Shown: piece by piece, positions 7,143 to 13,713 of the stretch
Layout of the letters: every line of letters starts with the position of its first letter
Position numbering within the stretch: the stretch's first letter is position 1
Source of the DNA: CAYSCW01 sp964449165
GTDB lineage: Bacteria > Acidobacteriota > Aminicenantia > Aminicenantales > Aminicenantaceae
Direction of reading: 5' to 3'
Assembly (NCBI GenBank): GCA_964449165.1
Contig: CAYVAT010000057.1
Span: forward strand, 1 to 16,168
Length of the DNA stretch: 16,168 nucleotides
Notes under the pieces: generated by a model
Databases searched by the model: none
The model's input: only the letters and a program-made list of their open reading frames with translations
Told to the model about the DNA's origin: nothing
Program-made: the position numbers and the translations under genes

Positions 7143-7991
7143 TCAGAAAGTTTGAGGTTTATGTGATGGCTGATCGGAGGACACCGATCCTTTTTCTTTC
7201 CTTATGGAACGGCGAAGGTCGGTAAGGTTGATTTCCATCAGAATCCCCCGACTGTTGACACCTTCTTTAACAATCTCGATGGCTTCGAAATCGTTCTCGG
7301 CTTCGATGTTGGCAATCTGGAGGAGGATTACTTCAAGACTGGCGATGAGATGTTCGAGATGCTCCTGATCTGATTGGGCAAGTTCTCTCTTGAGAAAGCT
7401 TGCCTCCTGCACAAGCTCTCTTGAAACTCTCTGTTGATAAGGGAGGTCTAGAGCGTATGGATCTTCTGTCGCAGGATCGAAATTGACCAGAGCGAGGAGG
7501 ATAAGCTTGGAGCGCTCGATATAATCCTGGGTGCGAAGGACAACCTCTGCCTGGGGTTGTTGTTGAGTGATGAGTCCGGGGGGCTGGGATGCCTGTTTAA
7601 TTTCTGAGACAGAAGGAGAGAATATCATCCTCCCGATAAAGACACCCGCCACGATGAGCACAAGGGCGGCTGCAGCCTGATAGGCCCATTTTGGAGCGAG
7701 ACTGAATGGACGTAACAGCTTTATCCGCCATGGTTCGCGCTTGTCTTGTGAGGCTTCTTCCTTTTTAATCCTTTGATCCAGTCTTTCTTCGTAGGAATCC
7801 CAGAATTTGTTTGTGGGTTCTGGCCGGACTCTTTTGCTCATAAAATTGAGAGTGGATTTCATTTCTTCGAATTCGGATCGGCAATTCTCGCAGACCAGGA
7901 GATGGTCTTTGAAGAACTGCTTCTGCTTAGTATCTAATTCTCCGTAAAAAGCTTCGAGAAAAAGTGGTCTGCATTTTTTACAATCACTCAT
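7143..7991 (-). CDS. Membrane-anchored zf-HC2 anti-sigma factor
   Basis: A 282-residue protein that probably binds and restrains the ECF sigma factor encoded just upstream. The N-terminus has the zinc-binding anti-sigma motif: C4/C7, then H30-x3-C34-x2-C37 (HLLVCENC). A basic juxtamembrane stretch (about 60-100) leads to a single membrane helix at about 103-124 (YQAAAALVLIVAGVFIG). The outer part (about 125-282) is Gln-rich, then mostly helical and acidic, suitable as a sensor domain. The start chosen is ATG 7991, with GGAGG 6 bases upstream; it overlaps the sigma stop by 8 bases, which indicates coupled translation. A longer frame from 8129 exists but its extra 46 residues lie inside the sigma gene and look like out-of-frame sequence. 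No protease site or known sensor domain can be recognised in the outer part. Confidence 0.88.
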   Translation of the reverse strand: MSDCKKCRPLFLEAFYGELDTKQKQFFKDHLLVCENCRSEFEEMKSTLNFMSKRVRPEPTNKFWDSYEERLDQRIKKEEASQDKREPWRIKLLRPFSLAPKWAYQAAAALVLIVAGVFIGRMIFSPSVSEIKQASQPPGLITQQQPQAEVVLRTQDYIERSKLILLALVNFDPATEDPYALDLPYQQRVSRELVQEASFLKRELAQSDQEHLEHLIASLEVILLQIANIEAENDFEAIEIVKEGVNSRGILMEINLTDLRRSIRKEKGSVSSDQPSHKPQTF

Positions 7992-8583
7992 CGGTGGCCT
8001 CCAGATCGGGATCACTCCCATATGATGAAAGCTCTTTGCGGAGCTTTCTGATGGCTCTGAAGAGAAGACTCTTGACCGTGCCGATAGTGATGCCCAGGAC
8101 TTCGGCGATTTCATTAAGTTTGAGGTCATTGTAATGGCGCATCACGAATATTGTTCTCTCCTTGGGGGATATTTTCTTAAGAGCCTGGGATATATGGTTC
8201 TGAATTTGGGAGGATTCTGTACTGCGCAGAGGATCAAAAGTATGAACTCCGCTCGCCGCAAGACTTTCCTGGACGTTCAGTCGGTCGAATTCGCTGATAG
8301 GCGTTGCCTGCCTGGAGGATTTTTTGCGTAGCGAGTCGATGCTGGCGTTGACAGTAATCTGGTAGAGCCAGGAACTCATCTTCGCATCGCGGCGGAAAGT
8401 TTTCAGGGAACGGTACATCTTTATGAATACCTCCTGAGAGATGTCTTCAGCTTCATGATGATCTCCTGTGATATCGTAGGCGAGGTAATAGATTTTCTTC
8501 TTATGCCGGCCCACCAGCTCATGAAAGGCCGCATGGTCTCCCGAACAGAAACGGTCAATAAGAATTTGTTCATTTTCTGCCAT
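7984..8583 (-). CDS. ECF (RpoE-type) RNA polymerase sigma factor
   Basis: A 199-residue group 4 sigma-70 protein. Region 2 covers about 20-90, with the -10-recognition and core-binding segment EAEDISQEVFIKMYRSL and the WLYQITVNASIDSLRKK helix. Region 4 covers about 125-185, with the helix-turn-helix LKLNEIAEVLGITIGTVKSL that reads the -35 element. There are no regions 1 or 3, as normal for ECF factors. It is the first gene of a four-gene minus-strand operon, followed by its probable anti-sigma (8-base overlap) and two exported HEAT-repeat proteins, so it likely responds to an envelope signal. The ribosome site is weak (AGGGG about 9 bases before ATG). Autoregulation is common in this family, but I see no convincing ECF-type promoter pair upstream. 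Confidence 0.93.
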   Translation of the reverse strand: MAENEQILIDRFCSGDHAAFHELVGRHKKKIYYLAYDITGDHHEAEDISQEVFIKMYRSLKTFRRDAKMSSWLYQITVNASIDSLRKKSSRQATPISEFDRLNVQESLAASGVHTFDPLRSTESSQIQNHISQALKKISPKERTIFVMRHYNDLKLNEIAEVLGITIGTVKSLLFRAIRKLRKELSSYGSDPDLEATDE

Positions 8584-8707
8584 CTCTTGTTACCCCTATT
8601 AGACGAGCTTCCCTCTGGAATGGTTTACAAAAAATTACTTATTTCTATAACCGTTTATCCGCCAAAAAGTCTCTGGAACGAAACGGAAGGATTTGAACAT
8701 CACACTT

Positions 8708-8735
8708 ATTATACCTTGTCCAGGTCCTTCTTGTA
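8708..8735 (-). promoter_or_regulatory. Candidate promoter of the sigma/anti-sigma/HEAT operon
   Basis: On the minus strand a perfect TATAAT (8708-8713) lies 16 bases after a poor -35, TACAAG (8730-8735). A GGAAC, the usual ECF -35 core, sits at 8742-8746, but no GTC-type ECF -10 follows at the right distance. The leader to the sigma start would be about 120 bases. Confidence 0.35.
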
Positions 8736-8750
8736 TTTCGGGTTCCTTTT

Positions 8751-9098
8751 TTAAATATGGAAGGACTTTGCCTTAAATACCACCGATGTAAAAAACTCGA
8801 TGGCAAATCCCCAGACAAGCCCCATCAACGAGTAGGCGAGGAATCCTCCCTCATCCAAGATTAAGGGAAAGGCAGGTAAGCCTACGATCAATCCAAGAAG
8901 GATTCCATGCAAGGCCCAGTGAAGACGAAGAGCCGATATCCCGATGACAAATCCCAGCAGCCCTCTATGGAGCAAGATCATGATAATTTCTACTGTGTTC
9001 ATTTCCGCTTTTAGCCCGTATTTTCCTCCGAGAAAGCATAAAAAACCTGCAAAGAATCCAAAGAGGGTGGCGATAAGGACTCTTTTTTTATTGATCAT
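8751..9098 (-). CDS. Small integral membrane protein of unknown function
   Basis: A 115-residue protein with about four hydrophobic helices (roughly residues 7-25, 36-55, 60-80 and 86-108), rich in small Gly-x-x-x-Gly type contacts (GLLGFVIG, GILLGLIVGLP). I do not recognise the family. The start ATG 9098 is preferred because GGAAGGG lies just upstream and the hydrophobic domain begins immediately. An open frame extending to 9392 would add residues with no membrane or domain character, encoded opposite the cupin gene and its promoter. It is divergent from the cupin gene, and a weak minus-strand promoter (TTGACT at 9153-9158 with TAAGCT at 9130-9135, spacing 17) may drive it. It ends 167 bases before the sigma gene on the same strand, so distant co-transcription with the sigma operon is possible but unsupported. 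Confidence 0.7.
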   Translation of the reverse strand: MINKKRVLIATLFGFFAGFLCFLGGKYGLKAEMNTVEIIMILLHRGLLGFVIGISALRLHWALHGILLGLIVGLPAFPLILDEGGFLAYSLMGLVWGFAIEFFTSVVFKAKSFHI

Positions 9099-9167
9099 TG
9101 TCCCTTCCTTCTGCTCAACATTTTCATTCAGCTTAAATGGAGGCGGCCAATAAGTCAAAGAGAAAAA

Positions 9168-9196
9168 TTGTTCTCTCAAATGGGAAGGTTTATAAT
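9168..9196 (+). promoter_or_regulatory. Strong-looking sigma-70 promoter for the cupin gene
   Basis: TTGTTC (9168-9173), a 17-base gap and a perfect TATAAT (9191-9196). The start of transcription would be near 9203, about 58 bases before ATG 9261. It is the best promoter match on the plus strand of this window. Confidence 0.65.
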
Positions 9197-9260
9197 CAAA
9201 GCGCCAAACAGAGTCCAGATAAGAATACGATTTAAAACTTGCGAAGGAGGAAAAATTCCG

Positions 9261-9620
9261 ATGGACAAAATAAATCTCAGACAAAAATTCAGGCTTTTCA
9301 ACGACTGCTGGTCTCCTAAGATTATTGCCGAACTCAACGGACAATACGTAAAGCTGGCAAAGGTCAAAGGAGAATTCATATGGCATGACCACAAAAACGA
9401 GGATGAGCTGTTTTTTGTGGTAAAGGGAAATCTAACCATCAAGTTGAGAGAGAAAGATGTACAGCTTGAAGAAGGAGAGATTTTTGTTGTTCCTAAAGGA
9501 ATAGAGCATAAACCCGTTGCTTCTGAGGAGGCTCATGTGATGGTCTTTGAACCTGTGGAAACAGCTCATACGGGGGACATCAAGAGCGAATTAACCGTGG
9601 AGAAACAGGATTGGATATGA
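9261..9620 (+). CDS. Single-domain cupin protein
   Basis: A 119-residue small cupin. Motif 1 is G37-x4-H42-x-H44-x4-E49-x6-G56 and motif 2 is G72-x5-P78-x-G80-x2-H83, so the metal ligands H42, H44, E49 and H83 are all present. The fold is therefore complete and probably binds a divalent metal. Such stand-alone cupins include mannose-6-phosphate-isomerase-like, dioxygenase-like and sugar-binding proteins; the sequence does not decide among them. It has no signal peptide, so it is cytoplasmic. The start is ATG 9261, with AAGGAGG at 9244-9250. An upstream TTG at 9168 lies inside the promoter and is rejected. It is transcribed alone, away from the membrane-protein gene. Confidence 0.88.
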   Translation: MDKINLRQKFRLFNDCWSPKIIAELNGQYVKLAKVKGEFIWHDHKNEDELFFVVKGNLTIKLREKDVQLEEGEIFVVPKGIEHKPVASEEAHVMVFEPVETAHTGDIKSELTVEKQDWI

Positions 9621-9623
9621 TTT

Positions 9624-9667
9624 CTCTTTTCTCGTTAACTTAACTCTTTAGCATAAGAAGAAAAGAG
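9624..9667. repeat. Long-looped 9-bp inverted repeat after the cupin gene
   Basis: CTCTTTTCT (9624-9632) and AGAAAAGAG (9659-9667) are perfect inverted arms with a 26-base loop, just past the cupin stop (and past the stop of the convergent gene on the other strand). The stem is AT-rich and no T-run follows, so terminator function is uncertain. Confidence 0.25.
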
Positions 9668-9761
9668 CCAGGAATAATCAAACATAGCGCAGCTAAATTT
9701 CTAAATTACTTCCTTAGCTGAAAGCTCTTTTTGCCCAGTTTTGCGATTCACTCCGCCTGTT

Positions 9762-12536
9762 TCAGGGACGATAACGTATGATCTGGGGGAAGGGGCCGAT
9801 AGACCAACCCTGTGTTTTCGTGATGCGCACTTTCTGGGTGAGTTTCTTATCGCCGATTTCCAAGATGACAACATACTCTCCAGGCTGAACCCACTGCTCC
9901 AGCACACCTCTCATCCACCACCTGCGAGCAGCTCTTCCCTTTCCTTCCCTTAGCGGACGCATATCCCAGATCACGGTGTTAATGCCGGCAGAGGTCTTTC
10001 CTTCGAGCCGGGCGACCTCTTTTCCATAGGGATCGGTAATGGTGATATTGGCTTTATCATCCTGTTGGCTTTTCAGGTAATAGCGGATCACGATCCCGTT
10101 CGGCTCGTTGGGAGTCAGAATGTGCCGGTCGCCAAATAAAAAATCATTCGCCCCGAATGCCCAGATGACCCTCTGGACTTTGGGTTTGATCCCGAAAAGA
10201 TAGACCTCCTCGTCCAGCATTGTTTCGTTCATCTCCTGGAGGGGCGCGATATTGGTTACAAAGAGACCACGGCCGTAGGATCCAAGGATCAGATCGTTTT
10301 CTCTGGGATGGACAAGCACATCATGCACAGGGACATTGGGAATGTTGTTGTTCATCTTCACCCAATCCTTCCCTCCATTGATCGAGACGAAAATGCCCGT
10401 GTCGTTGCCCACAAAAAGAAGGTTGGGATTCTTCTGATCTTCGTAAATCACGTTAACCGGCTCGTTGGGGAGGTTTCCGGCGAGTGATGTCCAAGTCTCT
10501 CCGAAATTTTCCGTCTTGTAAACAAAAGGACGGAAATCGTCCAATTTATACCCGTTTTTGGCCACGTAGGCCCTGCCCTCTTTATGGTATGAGGCGCGAA
10601 CCCGGCTCACGTAGCAATTTTCCCGGCCTCCCGTGGCTTTGATTTTTGGCGTCAAGTCCTTCCAAGTTGCGCCGTTATCTTTTGTGAGCTGAACCTTCCC
10701 ATCACTCGTTCCTACCCATATAATTCCCGGCGTTACCGGTGATTCCGAGATCGAGGAGATCGCGAACCACGGAATGCCGCCCGGAATGCCGCCTTCTGAT
10801 AGGGACAAAATTTTCGATGTATCATTGGTGCTGAGGTCCGGGCTGATTTCCTGCCAGTGATCGCCGCGGTCGAGCGACCTGAGGAGAACCTGTCCCCCAG
10901 TATAAATGATACTGCTGTTGTGCGGAGAGATGTGAAGGGGAGTGCACCAGATAAAACGGTAGGGCGGCTTGCCCTTTTCCCTCACGGGCATGATCATCGT
11001 CCGGTAACCGAGCTTCTGGTCTACCCGGAAATGTCCTCCGTATTGCATAGTCGTGTACAGCCAGCGGCTGTTGTTCGGATCGACCTGGGTAAACATTCCA
11101 TCGCCGCCGCCCACCGCCTTCCAGTCGAGCATCGTGATCTCGCCTGCAGCGCTGTTCGACGGACCTTTCCACATCTCGTGGTCCTGAAGGCCGGCGTAGA
11201 TATTGTAGGGATCCTCCATATCGATGCCGATAGCATAGATTTCACCGAGCGGCAGATTGTAATGATGGTCGCAGGTCTTTCCTCCGTCATAAGAAACGTA
11301 GACGCCTCCGTCGCTTCCGAGAATAATCCGGTCGGAATTGCAGGGATCAATCCACAATGTCCGAACATCTCCGAACATCCTGGCGAAAAGCCTTTTGGGA
11401 GGCCAATTGAGGTCGTTCCAGGTTTTTCCGCCGTCCGTTGAGTTCACCAAAGAGTCGCTTGTCACAAATATCTTTTTATCGTCGTTGGGATCAACTCTGA
11501 TCTGACTGAAATAATAAGGACCTTTGGGGCTGACATTGTCTTCTGCGGAATTCATTTTTAACCACATTTTCCCGCCGTTTTCGGTTCGGTAGACCTCCCC
11601 ACCGATCATCCTTTCCCGTGGCTCACGCCCCCAGTTCTTATCCTGCTCGATTTCCTTCTCTGTCGCAGCACGCTTGTTGGCGTTCTCCACCACAGCATAG
11701 ACTATCTCCGGATTTTTGAGATAGATGTCGATTCCGATCCTCCCGATTCTACCGCTGGGAAGCCCTCCGCTGAGTCTTGTCCACGTCTCTCCGCTGTCAA
11801 CGGTTTTATAGATCCCGCTTTCAGGACCGCCGTTGATGTACATCCAGGGCAGCCTTTGTTTATCGTATGTGGCGGCATAAAGAATGTTCGGTTTCTGGGG
11901 ATTCATGATCAGATCGATGACCCCAACCTTTTCATTGATGTAAAAGACTTTTTCCCAGGTTTGCCCTCCGTCCATAGTCTTAAAGACCCCTCTCTCCTGG
12001 TTTTCCGAATAGAGATGGCCCATCGCCGCGACATAGACGATATCGGGATTCTTGGGATGGATAAGGATTCTCGGAATATGGTGCGAATCCCTGAGTCCCA
12101 TGTTCCTCCATGTTTTTCCGCCGTCAGTGGATTTATACACGCCATCTCCGGCGTATGAGCTGCGGGAACAGAATGCGTCTCCTGTCCCCACCCATACGAT
12201 CTCGGGATTCGAAGGAGCCAGGGTGACATCTCCGATCGTTTGCTTGCTCTGGTTGTCAAACACAGGCTCGAAGGTTGTGCCGTTATTGGTCGTTTTCCAG
12301 AGGCCGCCGGTCCAAGTGGCCACATAGAACGTGTAGAGATGATCCTTGTCCGGAAAATCCGGGACAGCAATATCCGAAGTTCTTGCACCGACCCTGAAAG
12401 GGCCCACATTCCTGAAGGTGAAAACCTTCACCAAATCTTCATTGAAAAGATTTTGACTTTGGGCGTGTAACCCAACTGCTGAGATCAGGCAAACGAAAAC
12501 AACCAGGTTTCCGAAAAAAGCTCTTTTCAGTCTCAT
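9762..12536 (-). CDS. Secreted BNR/Asp-box (Vps10/sortilin-like) beta-propeller protein
   Basis: A 924-residue exported protein with a signal peptide cut near A25 (GLHA/QSQ). The N-terminus (RNVGPFRVGARTSDIAV, about 42-58) and many Asp-box repeats S/T-x-D/N-x-G-x-x-W mark a BNR/sortilin propeller. I count at least ten (for example STDGGKTW, TMDGGQTW, TVDSGETW, STDGGKTW again, TKDNGATW, TENFGETW, SINGGKDW), probably two propellers; one repeat has Cys for Trp (SYDGGKTC). Residues about 800-924 form an immunoglobulin-like C-terminal domain (ITDPYGKEVARLEG, PGEYVVILEIGDKKL) similar to those that anchor or sort secreted proteins. Many relatives are annotated as glycosyl hydrolases by resemblance to xyloglucanases or sialidases, but I see no defined catalytic pair, so enzymatic activity is unproven. 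GGAGAG lies about 8 bases before ATG. It is a single gene with its own promoter. Confidence 0.85.
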   Translation of the reverse strand: MRLKRAFFGNLVVFVCLISAVGLHAQSQNLFNEDLVKVFTFRNVGPFRVGARTSDIAVPDFPDKDHLYTFYVATWTGGLWKTTNNGTTFEPVFDNQSKQTIGDVTLAPSNPEIVWVGTGDAFCSRSSYAGDGVYKSTDGGKTWRNMGLRDSHHIPRILIHPKNPDIVYVAAMGHLYSENQERGVFKTMDGGQTWEKVFYINEKVGVIDLIMNPQKPNILYAATYDKQRLPWMYINGGPESGIYKTVDSGETWTRLSGGLPSGRIGRIGIDIYLKNPEIVYAVVENANKRAATEKEIEQDKNWGREPRERMIGGEVYRTENGGKMWLKMNSAEDNVSPKGPYYFSQIRVDPNDDKKIFVTSDSLVNSTDGGKTWNDLNWPPKRLFARMFGDVRTLWIDPCNSDRIILGSDGGVYVSYDGGKTCDHHYNLPLGEIYAIGIDMEDPYNIYAGLQDHEMWKGPSNSAAGEITMLDWKAVGGGDGMFTQVDPNNSRWLYTTMQYGGHFRVDQKLGYRTMIMPVREKGKPPYRFIWCTPLHISPHNSSIIYTGGQVLLRSLDRGDHWQEISPDLSTNDTSKILSLSEGGIPGGIPWFAISSISESPVTPGIIWVGTSDGKVQLTKDNGATWKDLTPKIKATGGRENCYVSRVRASYHKEGRAYVAKNGYKLDDFRPFVYKTENFGETWTSLAGNLPNEPVNVIYEDQKNPNLLFVGNDTGIFVSINGGKDWVKMNNNIPNVPVHDVLVHPRENDLILGSYGRGLFVTNIAPLQEMNETMLDEEVYLFGIKPKVQRVIWAFGANDFLFGDRHILTPNEPNGIVIRYYLKSQQDDKANITITDPYGKEVARLEGKTSAGINTVIWDMRPLREGKGRAARRWWMRGVLEQWVQPGEYVVILEIGDKKLTQKVRITKTQGWSIGPFPQIIRYRP

Positions 12537-12599
12537 GTGATACTCTCCATAGAAAGAATTTCATTTCGGTTCAAAAACTTAACTTTACAGATATTTAAT

Positions 12600-12627
12600 A
12601 TAGTATATTTCAGTTACTATTTGTCAA
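12600..12627 (-). promoter_or_regulatory. Promoter of the BNR-repeat protein gene
   Basis: On the minus strand, a perfect TTGACA (12622-12627), a 16-base gap, then TACTAT (12600-12605). A TATATT lies slightly further on (12597-12602). The leader would be about 57 bases. Confidence 0.55.
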
Positions 12628-12776
12628 ATCATAGATAGGTTTGCCCTCTCTAAGTCTTTAAGCCCGGAGAGAGTCATCAATGCACTTCATCTCCAATTCT
12701 CTTTTAGCTTATTCATTTTAAACATGAAATAGCGCATCTAAGAAGTTTTTTTATAAACTGTTTCCCTTGGTTATCT

Positions 12777-13442
12777 TTATCTTCTGGATTTCTTGCTTTT
12801 CCTTTTACTGGTGGAACTGAAATAGCTTTTTGTCACGGGAATGCCCCCTGGAATCACGACTTTTCTGTCAAAAACCATGAATAAATCCATCAGAAATCCC
12901 GCATATCCCCCATAATCCGCTACATCGATCATTATTTCATTAACGCCTCCCTTCAACGCACCAGCGACAGCATAGGTCTTTATCCGACGCCAATCGGATG
13001 TGTAAACGGGCTTATTGTCATAGACATTCAGCGGATGATATGTCTTGGCGATCTGTTTTCCTCCTACATATAAGATATATCCATTATCTGCGGTTACCCG
13101 GAGGGTAGCTGCTCGAAGATTTTTGTCAGGAAAAGCGCTTCCCAAATTACGCTTAAATCTCTGCAGCACAGATTTTTCAGGTAATCTTACCGGACCCGTG
13201 TTAAAATCGTCGACATACATCCACATAGCCGGGGAGCCGGGAATGAGAACTCCCCAAGGAGATCCCTGCTGCTTCTGAGTCACAATCCGGGGAATTGGGA
13301 CACCAGAACCAACTGCCCGCCATTGATCGTCCCCAGATACAACCACCCAGCTGTCAGACCATATGGCTTTTGATTGTGGCAGATGATGAAACATTAAAAC
13401 AAAAAGGATGATCAGCAACATTGATATAAATGACCTTCTCAT
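12777..13442 (-). CDS. Secreted beta-rich protein of unknown function
   Basis: A 221-residue protein with a clear signal peptide (hydrophobic core 5-18, probable cut after A26 in QSKA/IWS). The mature part has many alternating Trp/Tyr/Gly strands, for example LRVTADNGYILYVGGKQIAKT and IKTYAVAGALKGGVNEIMIDVADYGGYAGFLMDL in shorter view. This is the pattern of galactose-binding or carbohydrate-binding-like jelly-roll domains in which a displayed 'tongue' (DNGYILYVGG) carries a ligand loop. The last about 15 residues are strongly basic (STSKRKSKKSRR). I cannot name the family. The ribosome site AGGAGG lies 6 bases before ATG 13442. It is divergent from the GH127 gene across 271 bases, which hints at a shared carbohydrate theme, but function is not shown. 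Confidence 0.75.
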   Translation of the reverse strand: MRRSFISMLLIILFVLMFHHLPQSKAIWSDSWVVVSGDDQWRAVGSGVPIPRIVTQKQQGSPWGVLIPGSPAMWMYVDDFNTGPVRLPEKSVLQRFKRNLGSAFPDKNLRAATLRVTADNGYILYVGGKQIAKTYHPLNVYDNKPVYTSDWRRIKTYAVAGALKGGVNEIMIDVADYGGYAGFLMDLFMVFDRKVVIPGGIPVTKSYFSSTSKRKSKKSRR

Positions 13443-13473
13443 TTTTTACCTCCTGTTTGCTATATATGTTTAC

Positions 13474-13501
13474 TATATACATGAATCATTTTTTTTTACA
13501 A
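13474..13501 (-). promoter_or_regulatory. Candidate promoter of the 221-residue secreted protein
   Basis: On the minus strand, TTGTAA (13496-13501), 16 bases, then TATATA (13474-13479). The leader would be about 25-30 bases. A 9-bp dyad begins two bases upstream of the -35. Confidence 0.4.
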
Positions 13502-13502
13502 C

Positions 13503-13537
13503 TATCCTGAAAAATTGGGGCAGGCCCGTTCAGGATA
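13503..13537. promoter_or_regulatory. 9-bp dyad in the divergent region, possible operator
   Basis: TATCCTGAA (13503-13511) and TTCAGGATA (13529-13537) are perfect inverted arms around a 17-base centre. It sits between the two divergent secreted-protein genes, next to the minus-strand -35. It could be a regulator site; as RNA it would form a hairpin. Confidence 0.4.
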
Positions 13538-13623
13538 TATATCAATGCGCTGGCCTGGAGTATTCTTTAAAAAAATGTTTGATTTTTTAATGAGGACTTC
13601 CGGACTGAATCTGCGGCTGTTGT

Positions 13624-13652
13624 TGACAACTCTTAAACTCCTTGGTAAGAAT
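13624..13652 (+). promoter_or_regulatory. Candidate promoter of the GH127 gene
   Basis: A perfect TTGACA (13624-13629), 17 bases, then TAAGAA (13647-13652) preceded by TGG, which gives an extended -10. The leader would be about 55 bases to ATG 13714. Confidence 0.45.
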
Positions 13653-13713
13653 TATAAGCTGATCTGATTAAATTCAAGCATAAAGCTTAAACTCTCAAAC
13701 AAAGGTGTGAAGA

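Noticed and set aside
7992..8129. Longer anti-sigma frame starting at 8129
   Set aside because: The extra residues lie wholly within the sigma gene and have no domain character. ATG 7991 has a good GGAGG and starts right before the zinc motif.
9099..9392. Longer membrane-protein frame starting at 9392
   Set aside because: It would be encoded opposite the cupin gene and its promoter, and adds sequence with no recognisable feature. ATG 9098 has its own ribosome site.
10857..11441. A 194-residue open frame on the plus strand inside the BNR-protein gene
   Set aside because: It is antisense to a well-supported gene, shows no family match or ribosome site, and is expected from codon bias.
12646..12673. 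CTCTCT/AGAGAG inverted repeat as a terminator or operator
   Set aside because: Only 6 bp with a 16-base loop and no T-run; too weak to call.
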